Translations under genes and position numbers: made by a program
Notes under the pieces: generated by a model
What the model saw: only the letters and a program-made list of their open reading frames with translations
Databases searched by the model: none
Told to the model about the DNA's origin: nothing
Source of the DNA: Haloterrigena sp. KLK7
Lineage (GTDB): Archaea; Halobacteriota; Halobacteria; Halobacteriales; Natrialbaceae
Length of the DNA: 64,000 nucleotides
NCBI RefSeq assembly: GCF_037914945.1
Contig: NZ_CP149787.1
Span: 1,116,001 to 1,180,000, forward strand
Reading direction: 5' to 3'
Shown here: positions 17,472 through 27,127 of the stretch, in pieces
Position numbering within the stretch: position 1 is the first letter of the stretch
Layout of the letters: each line of letters starts with the position of its first letter

Positions 17472-18044
17472 ATGCTGGGCCAGGACTCGGCCATCGACGT
17501 CTACAGGCAGGCGCTGCCGATCATTCTCGTCAGCCTCGTTGCGGGACTGTTCTCCGGCACGCTGCTGGGTACCGAGACCATGCGCGAGGGGATCGAGAGC
17601 GTCCCCGGAATCCTGCTGTTGCTGCCGGCCTTTCTCGCGACGCGGGGCGGCGTCTACGGCTCGCTCGGCGCGCGCCTCTCGAGCGGCCTCCATCAGGGGC
17701 TGATCGATCCCCACTTCGAGTGGAACGACCGGCTGCGCAACGCCGTCGTCGCCTCCTTTTGTAACGGGATGATCGTCTCCGTGTTCATCGCGGTGTTGAG
17801 CTGGGGCGTCTCGCTCGCGCTGGGACGGGAGGCGAATCTGCTCGAGTTGCTCATCGTCCTGATCGTCGCCGCCGTGCTCTCCGCGTTCGCGATGCTGGGC
17901 GTGTTGCTGACGGTGATCTTCAAGGGCTACCGCCGCGGCCTCGATCCGGACAACGTCATCGGGCCGGTCGTGACGACCGTCGGCGACGTCTTCGGCGTCG
18001 CCTTCCTGCTGATCGGCATCTGGGTCGCGGGGGTGGTGCTGTGA
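17472..18044 (+). CDS. MgtE-type divalent cation transporter subunit, first half
   Basis: 190 residues, about five membrane helices, matching the MgtE transmembrane domain (PF01769 type): GILLLLPAFLATRGGVYGSL near residue 58 and DPDNVIGPVVTTVGDVFG near residue 165, the latter carrying the conserved pore Asp. The MgtE cytosolic N-domain and CBS pair are absent, as in archaeal/eukaryotic SLC41-like forms. It should form a channel with the next gene for Mg2+ or another divalent ion. The start at 17472 is set by CTTAAT at 17441-17446; the frame is open further upstream but would include the promoter. Confidence 0.85.
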   Translation: MLGQDSAIDVYRQALPIILVSLVAGLFSGTLLGTETMREGIESVPGILLLLPAFLATRGGVYGSLGARLSSGLHQGLIDPHFEWNDRLRNAVVASFCNGMIVSVFIAVLSWGVSLALGREANLLELLIVLIVAAVLSAFAMLGVLLTVIFKGYRRGLDPDNVIGPVVTTVGDVFGVAFLLIGIWVAGVVL

Positions 18045-18643
18045 GCGCCGGCGGCGACGAACCGGAGGAGGAACTCCCGCAGGAGGGCCTCCCGAACGAG
18101 TGGACTATCACCGGAATCGTCTCGACGCTCGTCCCGCTGCTGATCGGGCTGTCGATCCTGCAGATGGTCTCGGGGACCGTCCTCGAGTCGTTCGAGGAGC
18201 AGTTGCTGTCGTACCCGTCGCTGCTCGTCCTCGTTCCGGTGATGATCGGCACGGCGGGCAACCTGGGCTCGATCATGTGCGCGCGGCTGTCGACCCAGTT
18301 ACACCTCGGGACCCTCGAGTTTTCGCCGACCAACCCCGACATCCGGGCGAACGTCGGCGCCGTGATCGGGCTGGCGGCGACCGTCTTCGTCCTGCTGGGG
18401 TTCGCCTCGTGGGGGATCGGCCGAGCCCTCGGCGGGAGCCTCGGACTCGGAACGCTGCTGGTGATTACGATCGTCAGCGGGATGCTGCTGGCGATCTGGG
18501 TCGTTCTCGTCAGTACCGTTTCGGTCTACCTCTCCTACCGGCTCGGCTACGATCCCGACGACACGACGATCCCCGTCGTCACGAACGTCTGCGACATCAC
18601 GGGCGTGCTCATCCTCTTCGGCGTCGTCGCGGTCGTGCTCTGA
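18041..18643 (+). CDS. MgtE-type divalent cation transporter subunit, second half
   Basis: 200 residues, GTG start overlapping the previous stop (GTGA at 18041-18044), so the pair is translationally coupled. It repeats the MgtE membrane layout: LLVLVPVMIGTAGNLGSIMCARLS and the closing DPDDTTIPVVTNVCDITGVL with the pore Asp. The two proteins resemble each other as the two halves of a duplicated transporter (SLC41-like), and a heterodimer is the simplest reading. No CBS regulatory domain is present in either. Confidence 0.85.
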   Translation: MSAGGDEPEEELPQEGLPNEWTITGIVSTLVPLLIGLSILQMVSGTVLESFEEQLLSYPSLLVLVPVMIGTAGNLGSIMCARLSTQLHLGTLEFSPTNPDIRANVGAVIGLAATVFVLLGFASWGIGRALGGSLGLGTLLVITIVSGMLLAIWVVLVSTVSVYLSYRLGYDPDDTTIPVVTNVCDITGVLILFGVVAVVL

Positions 18644-18691
18644 CCGCCGCGATCCGCTACCGGAGTCGGCGGACGATCGCTGGACGGCCGG

Positions 18692-20635
18692 CTACACCGG
18701 CTCGCCGTACCGCTCGATCGCCTCGCTGACCGCCTCGCTGCGACCGATGAGCGTGATGTGGTCGCCCCGCTGCAACTCGACGTCGGGCGTGGGCACCTCG
18801 CTGGTGCCGTTCCGGCTCACGAGCGCGATGAGGACGCCGTTGGGGAGGTCGCCGCCGATGTCGACGATCTGCTTGCCGACGAGGGCGTCGTCGGTGATTT
18901 CGATCTCCTGGACGTCGCCGGAGCGGCCGAGTTCGGACATCCAGTTCGAGAGCGCCGGCCGTTCGATCTGGTTGTCGATCGCCCACGCGGTCGACTCGGC
19001 CGCCGAGATGGTCTCGACGCCGAGGTCCTCGAACGCCGACGCGTTCGACGGGTTGTTCGCTCGAGCGATCACGTTCTCGACGTCGAAGTTCGACTTCGCG
19101 AGCTGTGCCACGAGCAGGTTCGCGTCGTCGTCGCCGGTCGCCGCGACGACGGTCTTGGCGTTCTCGGCGCCCGCCTCGCGTAACACGTCCACGTCGGTCC
19201 CGTCACCCCGGCGGGCGGTGAACCCCTCGTTGCGAAGGGCCTCGAGGGTAGCGAGGTCCTCCTCGATGATGACCACGTTTTCGCCGCGCGCTTCGAGTCG
19301 TTCTGCCAGCGAGCGACCGACGCGGCCGCCGCCGATGATGAGTACACGCATTGGTATCACGTCGAGTTTCTCCGCGATCTGTCTGGCGAATCCGCCTTCG
19401 AGGACGACCGTCACGAGGATAACGAGAAAGACCGTCCCGACGAGCAGGTCCGCGCTGGCCTGATTCCCCTCGTTCTGCAGTCGGATGGCGAACAGGGTCG
19501 CGACCGACGCCGGGATGATTCCCCGCGGGCCGACGAAGCTCATGAACAGCATCTCCCGAACCGTGAATCGGTCGCCCCGCGTCGAGAGAAAGACCAGTAG
19601 CGGTCGCAAGACGAACATCACGACCGCGACGACGGCGAGGCCGCCGAGGCCGAGCGCGAACAGCTGGTCGAAGTTGAGCAGCGCCGCGAGCGTAATGAAG
19701 ACGAACGAGAGAACGAGCAGGGTGATATCGCCCTTGAACGCCTCGATCTCCTTCTCGTAGGGGAGGTTCGCGTTGCCGAGGATCAGCCCGGCCGTCGCGG
19801 CGGCCGCGACGCCCGCCTCGTGGAAGATGGAATCGGCGACGCCGAAGGCGATGATCGCTCCCGCCAGGGTGAGCAACCGCGCGTTCCGCGGTGCGTCGTC
19901 GGGCGAGATGTCGACGTACTGGAGCACCGCCCAGATGACCGCGGCGACGACGAGACCGACGAGCAGCCCCGTCCCGAGCCGTTCGGCGAACAGCTGGAGG
20001 TAGTTGAGCGACTCTCCGTCGACGACCATCGCCTCGAACAGCACGATCGCGAGGATCGCCGCCGTCACGTCGTTGACGATCCCCTCCGTCTCGAGGGCCG
20101 CCGCGACCCGGTCGCGGACGGGAACGACCTTCAGAATCGGCGTGATGACCGTCGGCCCCGTCGCGACGAGGAGCGCGCCGATCAACAGCGAGATGTCCCA
20201 GTTCGCGTCGAGGAAGAACCGAACCGAGGCGGCGGTCCCCAGCAGCGCGATCGCTGCTCCGATCGTCGTCAGCCGCAGGACGGCCGACGGCGCTTCCCTG
20301 ATCTTGTCGATCTTGAGGTGGAAGGCGCCCTCGAAGACGATGATCGCGACCGAGAGCCCGACGATGGTGGAGAGCGCGGGACCGAACGTTTCCTGAGTGA
20401 CGAACGGGTCCATCGTCGCGATCCACCCGGGGACGTCGCCGGGACCGACGATCGCCTCCGCGGCGGTCGGGAGCCATTTCCCGATCCCTTCCGGACCCAG
20501 GAGGACGCCCGCCGTGAGCAGGAAGATGATGCTCGGAACCCGAAAGCGCGCCGAAAGGAGCTGTGAGAAAACGCCGAGGCCGACGATTGCGGCGACCAGT
20601 ATGAGCAGATTGCCGCCCGTTTCGATACTCGTCAT
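18692..20635 (-). CDS. NhaP-type Na+/H+ antiporter with TrkA-N and TrkA-C domains
   Basis: 647 residues. Residues 1-400 are about 12 membrane helices of the CPA1 family (LLTAGVLLGPEGIG; ATGPTVITPILKVVPVRDRV; EGIVNDVTAAILAIVLFE; FVGPRGIIPASVATL). Residues about 405-530 form a TrkA-N Rossmann domain (RVLIIGGGRVGRSLAERL, VVIIEED, NLLVAQLAKS) and 560-640 a TrkA-C domain. It likely exports Na+ against H+ under nucleotide or redox control. An in-frame ATG 48 bases upstream (20683) is possible, but it sits directly against the T-rich TATA candidate (about 20688-20700), so 20635 is preferred. Confidence 0.88.
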   Translation of the reverse strand: MTSIETGGNLLILVAAIVGLGVFSQLLSARFRVPSIIFLLTAGVLLGPEGIGKWLPTAAEAIVGPGDVPGWIATMDPFVTQETFGPALSTIVGLSVAIIVFEGAFHLKIDKIREAPSAVLRLTTIGAAIALLGTAASVRFFLDANWDISLLIGALLVATGPTVITPILKVVPVRDRVAAALETEGIVNDVTAAILAIVLFEAMVVDGESLNYLQLFAERLGTGLLVGLVVAAVIWAVLQYVDISPDDAPRNARLLTLAGAIIAFGVADSIFHEAGVAAAATAGLILGNANLPYEKEIEAFKGDITLLVLSFVFITLAALLNFDQLFALGLGGLAVVAVVMFVLRPLLVFLSTRGDRFTVREMLFMSFVGPRGIIPASVATLFAIRLQNEGNQASADLLVGTVFLVILVTVVLEGGFARQIAEKLDVIPMRVLIIGGGRVGRSLAERLEARGENVVIIEEDLATLEALRNEGFTARRGDGTDVDVLREAGAENAKTVVAATGDDDANLLVAQLAKSNFDVENVIARANNPSNASAFEDLGVETISAAESTAWAIDNQIERPALSNWMSELGRSGDVQEIEITDDALVGKQIVDIGGDLPNGVLIALVSRNGTSEVPTPDVELQRGDHITLIGRSEAVSEAIERYGEPV

Positions 20636-20815
20636 AGTTGTGCCCGTCACCAGTTGGCACGACGATACTGCAAACACGTCCATTCGTATTGAAAAAATCA
20701 GCCCACCCGGTTAACTCCTGTGAGAAACGCGCGCGAGTGGTCGAGTCGTCTCGAGCCGTCGGGGCCGACCGGAACCCGCGAGGGAGCGCGACGACCGCCG
20801 TCGCGACGGGAGCGA

Positions 20816-22774
20816 TCAGTCGTCCGCGTAGATCCGGTCGACGCGGTCCTCGAACTGCTCGAGGATGACGCGGCGCTTCTTCTTCATCGTCGGCGTCAGC
20901 ATGTCGTTCTCCTCGGTGAACTCCTGTGGGACGAGTTCGAACCGCTTGATCGTCTCGTGTTTCTCGAAGTTCCGGTTGACGCGGTTGACCTCCGCCTGAA
21001 TGTGCTCGCGGACGCGCTCGTCGTCGCACATCGCCTCGGGATCGTCGGGGAGGTCGATCCCCTCTTCCGTGGCCCATTCGCGAATGTGGGCCGTGTTGGG
21101 CACGAGCAGGGCGCCGATAAATTTCTCGCCGTCGCCGACGACCATCGCCTGCTCGACGACCTCGCTGGCCGCGAAGGCGTCCTCGATCGGCCCCGGCGCG
21201 ACGTTCTTCCCCGTCGAGAGCACGATGATCTGCTTGAGCCGGTCGCGGAACTCGAGGTAGCCGTCGGGCCGGCGGTGGACGATGTCGCCGGTGCGGAACC
21301 ACCGTTTTCCGTCGTCGTCCTCCGTGAACGCGCCCTGGGTCGCGCCGGGCTTGTCCCAGTAGCCCTCGGTGACGCTCGGTCCCGCGACGAGGAGTTCGCC
21401 GACGTCGCCGGGATCACCGTCGAACGCCTCCTGATCGGCGACGGTCTCGTCGATCTCGAGTTCGACGTTGGACAGGGGCGGGCCGATGGTGCCGATCTCC
21501 GCGGCGTCCGGGGGATTCGTCGAGACGACCGGTGAGGTCTCGGTCAGTCCGTACCCTTCGAAGATGGGCAGCCCCATGGCGTGATAGAGCCGACAGAGCT
21601 CCGGCGAGAGGCTGCCGCCGCCGCTGATCAGCAGTTCGATGTTGCCGCCCAGCGCCTCGCGGACCGTCGAGAAGACGAGTCTGTCGGCGAGCGCCCGTTT
21701 GGCGTTCAGGATCGGCCCGGGCGAGTCCGCCCGCTGGTACTCGACGCCGACGTCGGTCGCCCACTCGAAGATCCGCTGTTTCGCGCCGGACTCGCTGGCC
21801 TGCTCGCGGATCCCATCGTAGATCTTCTCGTAGACGCGGGGGACGCTCGTGGCCGTCGTCGGCCCGACGATACTGAAGTCCTCCTGGAGCGTGTCCGGAC
21901 TCTCCGCGTAGGCGACGCAGGCGCCGCTGGCGAACAGCACGAAGTGGCCGGCCGTCCGCTCGAAGACGTGGGCCAGCGGCAGGTACGACATCGCCAGCGA
22001 CTCCTCGTCTAACGTCGGTACGTCGTCGTCCCGATCCGGTCGGCTCGCGAGCCGCTTGCGGATGCCGTTGACGTTCGATCGGAAGTTCCAGTGGGAGAGC
22101 TGGACGCCCTTCGGCTGGCCGGTCGTCCCGCTGGTGTAGATGAGACTCGCCAGATCGTCCAGTTCGACCGCCTCGAGCCGGTCCTCGTAGGCCTCGAGGT
22201 CGAAGGTCTCCGCGCCGCGGTCGTAGACCTCGTCTAGGGTGTAGACGTCGTCGCGGTCGTCGTACCCCTCGATCTCGTCGATCGAGACGATGAACTCGAG
22301 ATCGAGTTCGTCCTCGACCTCGAGGACCGTCTCGAGGAGATCGCCGTTCTCGACGACGACGGCGTCGGCGTCGGGATCGTCGAGCAGGTACTCGACCTGA
22401 CTCGGCGACGAACCCGTGTAGACGGTGGTGACGACGGCACCCGTACTGAGCAGGGCGAAGTCACACTGGGCCCACTCCATCCGGGTGTTCGCGAACAGGC
22501 CCACGCGGTCGCCGGACTCGACGCCGAGGTCGTGAAAGCCCGCCGAGAGCTTGCGCACGATATCGCGCATCTCGGCGTAGGAGAGCGGACGGAACTCGCC
22601 GGGAGTCGCGGCCGAGATCACCGAATCGGTCAGCGACCGGTCGTAGATGCCGCCCTTGTACCGCTGGGCCGGACGGTTCGAGTTTCGCTCGGCCGACCGT
22701 TCGAACATCCGTCCGAGCGTCGTCTCCCGGATCGTCTCGTCCTCGTACTCTCGTTCCGCGTCCCGCCAGTCCAT
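20816..22774 (-). CDS. long-chain acyl-CoA synthetase (AMP-forming)
   Basis: 652 residues, the FadD/FAA-type length with the eukaryote-like insert. Motifs: LIYTSGTTGQPKGVQLSHWN (P-loop-like AMP motif), SYLPLAHVFERT, GYGLTETSPVVS, and GDIVHRRPDGYLEFRDRLKQ with the catalytic Lys region KNVAPGPIEDAF. It activates fatty acids to acyl-CoA with ATP in the cytoplasm, feeding beta-oxidation enzymes such as the thiolase at 8984. ACGTTTTATCGC about 29 bases upstream supports the ATG at 22774. No operon partner; 237 bases separate it from the MBL gene. Confidence 0.92.
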   Translation of the reverse strand: MDWRDAEREYEDETIRETTLGRMFERSAERNSNRPAQRYKGGIYDRSLTDSVISAATPGEFRPLSYAEMRDIVRKLSAGFHDLGVESGDRVGLFANTRMEWAQCDFALLSTGAVVTTVYTGSSPSQVEYLLDDPDADAVVVENGDLLETVLEVEDELDLEFIVSIDEIEGYDDRDDVYTLDEVYDRGAETFDLEAYEDRLEAVELDDLASLIYTSGTTGQPKGVQLSHWNFRSNVNGIRKRLASRPDRDDDVPTLDEESLAMSYLPLAHVFERTAGHFVLFASGACVAYAESPDTLQEDFSIVGPTTATSVPRVYEKIYDGIREQASESGAKQRIFEWATDVGVEYQRADSPGPILNAKRALADRLVFSTVREALGGNIELLISGGGSLSPELCRLYHAMGLPIFEGYGLTETSPVVSTNPPDAAEIGTIGPPLSNVELEIDETVADQEAFDGDPGDVGELLVAGPSVTEGYWDKPGATQGAFTEDDDGKRWFRTGDIVHRRPDGYLEFRDRLKQIIVLSTGKNVAPGPIEDAFAASEVVEQAMVVGDGEKFIGALLVPNTAHIREWATEEGIDLPDDPEAMCDDERVREHIQAEVNRVNRNFEKHETIKRFELVPQEFTEENDMLTPTMKKKRRVILEQFEDRVDRIYADD

Positions 22775-23011
22775 ATACGCGTGACAGTACCTCCCGAGCG
22801 ATAAAACGTGCTGAAACTGCGGTCAGTCACCCCGCGGCGCGTCCCGATCGCCGAATCGGTTCGAGCGGGACTGTACGGCCCGATCGATCGCCAGTGGGAG
22901 AAACTCACAACGGGTTGCATCGCTCTTCGGTGCGCTCCCGTCGGTGCGCCCGAGTCCGCCCGAGGAGTCGAGGACCGAGCGCGAAGTCGAGCGGACCCCG
23001 ATCGAGTCGGC

Positions 23012-23938
23012 TCAGTCGCGCTCGTCGAGGTAGCCGAGGACGCCCCGCGCGTTCATCGCGGCCTCGGCGCCGGCCTTGCGCTCCCCCCAGACGTCGGCCA
23101 TCGCCTCGGAGTCGGCGAAGTGGTCGATCACGGCCGCGTCGTCCCCGAGTTCCGCGCGTATTTCCGCGACGGTCTCGACCCACTCCTCGAGGACGGTCGC
23201 GTACGCCTCGAGCGCCGCCGCGGCGTCGTCGCCGACCTCGCGGGGCCCGAAGTGCGTGTAGAGCAGGACGTCCGGATCGATCGATTTGAGGGTCTCGACG
23301 TCCTCGAGGCACTGCTCTAGGTGGAAGTCGGACGGCGGCGAGGTCTCGCGGATCTCCTCGGTCTCGGGGACCCAGATGCCCGCGGCGTCGCCCGTGAAGA
23401 CGGCGTCGTTCGCGGGGTCCTCGAAGACGACCTGGTGGAAGGCGTGGCCCGGCGCCTCGTGGACGCGCAGTTCGTGAGCGCCGAGATCGACGGTGTCGCC
23501 GTCTTCGATCTCGACGATGCGCTCTTCCGGGATCGGTTCCGGTTCGACGTAGTACTCCCACTGGTCGCCGACGGCGGCTTTCGTCCCCTCGACCAGCCGC
23601 GTCGGATCGACGAGCAGTCCCGCGCCCGGCGACGGGACGTAGACGTCCGCGTTCGGACACGCCTCGGCGAGGTAGCCCGCGCCGCCGGCGTGATCGAGGT
23701 GGATGTGCGTGACCGCGACGGCCGCGAGCTCCTCGCGGTCGATGTCGAGTTCGGCGAGCGCCTCGAGGATCAGTTCGTGGTTCGTTCCGAGCCCGGTCTC
23801 GACGACGGCGGGCCGCTCGTCGTCGACGATGTAGACGGCGCCGTACTCCGGGGTATCGTACATTCCCGTGTCGAGATAGTAACAGTCCGTGCAGTCGCCG
23901 GCCGTCACCTCGTGAACCGCACCGGTCTCCGTGGCCAT
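23012..23938 (-). CDS. MBL-fold metallo-hydrolase
   Basis: 308 residues. The HxHxDH metal motif is His78-x-His80-x-Asp82-His83 (THIHLDHAGG), with later ligands in EAPGHAFHQVVF, AVFTGDAAGIW and LLYTHFGPREV, so both metal sites look complete. Similar proteins act as glyoxalase II-like or lactonase-like hydrolases. The C-terminal helical region (EAYATVLEEWVETVAEIRAE) is typical of the haloarchaeal branch. A GCTTTTATC box lies about 28 bases before the ATG. Substrate unknown. Confidence 0.85.
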   Translation of the reverse strand: MATETGAVHEVTAGDCTDCYYLDTGMYDTPEYGAVYIVDDERPAVVETGLGTNHELILEALAELDIDREELAAVAVTHIHLDHAGGAGYLAEACPNADVYVPSPGAGLLVDPTRLVEGTKAAVGDQWEYYVEPEPIPEERIVEIEDGDTVDLGAHELRVHEAPGHAFHQVVFEDPANDAVFTGDAAGIWVPETEEIRETSPPSDFHLEQCLEDVETLKSIDPDVLLYTHFGPREVGDDAAAALEAYATVLEEWVETVAEIRAELGDDAAVIDHFADSEAMADVWGERKAGAEAAMNARGVLGYLDERD

Positions 23939-24117
23939 ACAGGTACCCCGTCAGCGCCGGAGATAAAAGCTGGCACCGTCTCCGCGAACGACCGGCGACG
24001 GTGAGGAACGCGGGACTGCCGGCGGGGACCGTCGCCGCGAGGCGGCGACCGGGGTTCCGGACGGACCGATCGCCGAGTCGTTACAAACTTCACATCGGGC
24101 TGAGTTGGCTACCGCAG

Positions 24118-24162
24118 ATGCCGTCACCGTCCGCGACAGGATCGTCGGTGAGGAGAGCATGA
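24118..24162 (+). CDS. 14-residue leading ORF upstream of the histidine kinase
   Basis: MPSPSATGSSVRRA begins about 33 bases after a TTACAAACTT box (24081-24090); its TGA overlaps the kinase ATG (ATGA, 24159-24162), and GAGGAG lies six bases before that ATG. Third case in this window of the same arrangement. Could be a coupling device or chance. Confidence 0.35.
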   Translation: MPSPSATGSSVRRA

Positions 24163-25544
24163 GCGGTGCGCCGAGACGCCGACGGACGGAACGGACGACG
24201 CGGCTACACCCGTGGACGGTCTGCGCGTTCGGTCTCCTGTCGGCCGGGTTTTTCGTCGCGTGGTGTCTCCGATTCCGATCACTGCTCACCGCGACGGCCG
24301 TCGTCATCGGTTTCTGTACGGTCGCCGTCCCCGCGCTCGCGCTCGTCTGGGCCGGCGTTCGGCTCGACCGGAGCGATATCGGCGGCGACCGATACGAACG
24401 GATCGTCCGGTGGAGTTCCGGCGGCGCGATCGTCTTTCTGGCGGTCAACGCCCTCGTGATGGCCTTCTTTCCCTGGTACAGCTTCGCCGGCAACGTCGCC
24501 TGGGCGCACTTCTCGCTGAACGTCGGTGCCGCGGGCGGGTTTCTCGTCGGCTACCTCGAAGCGCGGGCGATCCAGCGCGAGGTCGTGGCGACGGCCGCGG
24601 TCGTCCGCGCCGAGCAACTCGAGGAGGACCGCGAACTCCTCGCGTATCTCAGCGATCTACTGCGCCACGAGGTCCTCAACAGCACCCAGATCATCGGCGG
24701 CCACGCGACGTTGCTCCTCGAGGACGCCGACGACTCGACGCGGGCGTCCCTCGAGACGATCGACCGCGAGAGCGAGGAACTGACCGCGGTGATCGACGAT
24801 ATCCGCGCGATGTTGAACGCGACGCGGACGTCGACGGGCCGGGCCGTCGTCGCGCTCGACGACGTCCTGTCCGACGAGGTGACGGAACTGGAACGGCAGT
24901 TCGACGACGTCGAGATCGAGGTCGAACTCGAGGCGACGGTTCCGGACGACGTCCGCGTCGTGGGCAACGAGGGAATCAGGTGGATCTTCGCGAACGTCCT
25001 CGAGAACGCCGTCGAACACAACGACAGCGAACCGGCCCGCGTCGAGGTGGCGGTCGCTGCGACGGACGAAACCGTGACCGTCCGCATCGCGGACAACGGG
25101 CCCGGAATTCCGACGCCCGTCCGAGAGACGCTGTTCGAACGGCGATCCGATAACCACGGACTGGGGCTGTACCTCGTCCGGATTCTGGCGACGCGATACG
25201 GCGGGCGCGTCGATCTCGCGGAGACCGGGCCCGAGGGGAGCGTCTTCACCGTGACGCTGCCACGGGCCGACGCCGAGCGAGCGGCCGAGGCCGCAGATCG
25301 GAGGCGGCGTCGGACCGGTTCGAACCCGCCGGCGGCGGCCGTCGAATCGCGGTTGACAGCCGCCGCTGGAACGGCGCCCGCCGCTGGCGGGAAGCGAGAA
25401 CGGAAGCCAGCGGCGGAGACGGGCTCGAATAATCGGACAGCGGGAGAGACGAACTCGAGCGATCGGGACCCGGCCGACACGGATCCGAACGACCGGGATG
25501 ATATCGAATCGGAACCGACGGATTCTACGACGAAACCGCCCTGA
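24159..25544 (+). CDS. membrane-bound sensor histidine kinase
   Basis: 461 residues from ATG 24159. Four membrane helices (about 20-38, 42-66, 88-105, 115-133) form a 4TM sensor without an extracellular domain. The kinase core follows: His170 in SDLLRHEVLNSTQIIGGHA (HisKA), NVLENAVEHND (N box), DNGPGIP (G1) and HGLGLYLV (G2). The last ~75 residues are a low-complexity Ser/Asp/Arg tail after the ATPase domain. The stimulus and partner regulator are not adjacent. A TTG at 24105 is in frame but GAGGAG before 24159 and the overlap with the leading ORF favour this start. Confidence 0.85.
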   Translation: MSGAPRRRRTERTTRLHPWTVCAFGLLSAGFFVAWCLRFRSLLTATAVVIGFCTVAVPALALVWAGVRLDRSDIGGDRYERIVRWSSGGAIVFLAVNALVMAFFPWYSFAGNVAWAHFSLNVGAAGGFLVGYLEARAIQREVVATAAVVRAEQLEEDRELLAYLSDLLRHEVLNSTQIIGGHATLLLEDADDSTRASLETIDRESEELTAVIDDIRAMLNATRTSTGRAVVALDDVLSDEVTELERQFDDVEIEVELEATVPDDVRVVGNEGIRWIFANVLENAVEHNDSEPARVEVAVAATDETVTVRIADNGPGIPTPVRETLFERRSDNHGLGLYLVRILATRYGGRVDLAETGPEGSVFTVTLPRADAERAAEAADRRRRRTGSNPPAAAVESRLTAAAGTAPAAGGKRERKPAAETGSNNRTAGETNSSDRDPADTDPNDRDDIESEPTDSTTKPP

Positions 25545-25553
25545 GGCCGGCCG

Positions 25554-26465
25554 TCACCGCTCGTCGAGACACTCCTTCCACTCGCCGATCCCCGACGGAT
25601 CGAGGTGGACGTGGGCGTCTCCGACGTCCTCGAGGCCGCGCACCCGATCGACCAGGTCCGACTCGACGTCGTGGGCCTTCCGGAACGGCATGTCGCCGTC
25701 GACCTCGACGTGGACCTCGACCTCGAGGACGGTGCCGTCGTAGAAGACGGTCAGATCGTGGACGCCCTCGACGTCGGGGTGGCTGCGGAGGGCGTCGACG
25801 ATTTCCGTCCGCTTCTCCGGGCTCGCCGCGGCGCCGATGAGGTAGTCGACGTTCTCGCGGCCGATCTCGACGCCCTGGTAGACGACCAGCAGGCTGACGA
25901 AGCCGCCGGCGATCGGATCGAGCAGCGGCTGGCCCAGCAGGACGCCGACGACGCCGACGACGGCGGCGAAGGAGGTGTAGATGTCGTTGAGACAGTCGAC
26001 CGCCAGCGCCTTGAGTGCGGTCGAGTTCAGCGCCTCGTTGATCACCGTCGTGTACCGGTAGACGAGGTACATATCGACGATCGAGAACGCGAGCGCGGCG
26101 AGCAGGAGCGGGCTGAACTCGACCTCGACGCCGTAGAGGATCCCCTGGGCGGACTCGTAGAGCAGGTTCAGACCGAGCAACGCGATGACCGCACCGACGA
26201 ACAGCGCCGTCAGGGGTTCGATCCGGTCGTGACCGTGCGGGTGAGTGTCGTCGGGTTCGGCGTAGGAACTGCGGCCCCAGACGAGCACGACGAGGCTCGC
26301 GATCAGATCGGCGATCGAGTGGGCCGCGTCGGCCAGCAGGGCGACGCTACCGAAGAGCAGCCCCGCGGCCCCCTCGACGACGATCTTCACCGCGTTCCCG
26401 AGGACGTTGACTACCGCCGCTCGCGTGAAGCCCCGTCGCCCGCTCCCGGCACCGTCGGTGGCCAT
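25554..26465 (-). CDS. cation diffusion facilitator metal exporter
   Basis: 303 residues, six membrane helices plus a C-terminal cytosolic ferredoxin-like domain. CDF signatures: LLADAAHSIADLIASLVVL (metal-site helix II), HPHGHDRIEPLTALFVG (His-rich start of helix III region), and DCLNDIYTSFAAVVG (helix V with Asp). It probably exports Zn2+, Co2+, Fe2+ or Mn2+ in exchange for H+; the residues seen do not fix the metal. A TATA-like AGGTTAGAC about 24 bases upstream supports ATG 26465 over the longer open frame. It ends ten bases from the kinase gene, convergent. Confidence 0.88.
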   Translation of the reverse strand: MATDGAGSGRRGFTRAAVVNVLGNAVKIVVEGAAGLLFGSVALLADAAHSIADLIASLVVLVWGRSSYAEPDDTHPHGHDRIEPLTALFVGAVIALLGLNLLYESAQGILYGVEVEFSPLLLAALAFSIVDMYLVYRYTTVINEALNSTALKALAVDCLNDIYTSFAAVVGVVGVLLGQPLLDPIAGGFVSLLVVYQGVEIGRENVDYLIGAAASPEKRTEIVDALRSHPDVEGVHDLTVFYDGTVLEVEVHVEVDGDMPFRKAHDVESDLVDRVRGLEDVGDAHVHLDPSGIGEWKECLDER

Positions 26466-26713
26466 GGCTCGGTCTAGAGCCAGTCTAACCTTGGCTCTTT
26501 TCCTTCCGTCGGTGGGACCGACGCGCCCCCGGTCCGCTCCCCGCTTCGTGTCCTCGAGCGCGGGCGCGTTCCTCGCCGTGGGGGCGACCGGGTCGCCCAT
26601 CCGAGTCGATCAGACGGCCGGTTCCTCGAGGGACCGTTTCGCAATCCTGATATCGACCGTGTGAGAACTCCGCACCGTATCGGTCCCGAGACCGACCGTC
26701 CCACCGATCACCG

Positions 26714-27127
26714 ATGACCGCCGACCATCCGCTCGTTCGCCTCGAGACGCTCGCGCTGATCGCCGTCGGAGCGTTCGCCGGGGCGAACCTCCGCTACGTC
26801 GCGATGGGGCTGGGGTCCGACGTCCGGGCGGTGCTGGCGGTCAACGCCCTCGGAAGCGCCGCGCTCGGATTTCTCGTGTACGAAGCCGAGTACGCGGGAC
26901 TCTTGGGCCGGCGGTCGCGGCTCCTCCTCTCGACCGGCTTCCTCTCGTCGCTGACGACCTACAGCACGTTCGCGCTCCAGACCGCGCTAGCGGCCGACCC
27001 CGTCGTCCTCGTCGCCATCGTCGCCGGCAACTACGGGTTCGGCTTCGCCGGCGTTCTCGTCGGACGTGCCGTCGCGCGTCGACTCGGCGCGGGCCTCGAG
27101 TCCGGAACGGGCGGTGAGACGGCGTGA
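26714..27127 (+). CDS. crcB: CrcB/Fluc fluoride channel subunit 1
   Basis: 137 residues, four membrane helices. Fluc signatures: AVGAFAGANLRYVAMGLG (GxxxGxxxRY), VNALGSAALGFLVYE (conserved Asn), and STGFLSSLTTYSTFALQ (Thr-x-Ser-Thr-Phe Phe-box region). It forms a dual-topology fluoride export channel, here most likely a heterodimer with the next gene. The pair is coupled through a tiny bridging ORF (27124..27144). Confidence 0.9.
   Translation: MTADHPLVRLETLALIAVGAFAGANLRYVAMGLGSDVRAVLAVNALGSAALGFLVYEAEYAGLLGRRSRLLLSTGFLSSLTTYSTFALQTALAADPVVLVAIVAGNYGFGFAGVLVGRAVARRLGAGLESGTGGETA

Noticed and set aside
23905-24493. Minus-strand ORFs before the histidine kinase
   Set aside because: Antisense to the kinase membrane region; no motif.
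26600-26713. Fluoride riboswitch upstream of crcB
   Set aside because: The 5' region of the first crcB is short and I could not find the pseudoknot consensus; not claimed.
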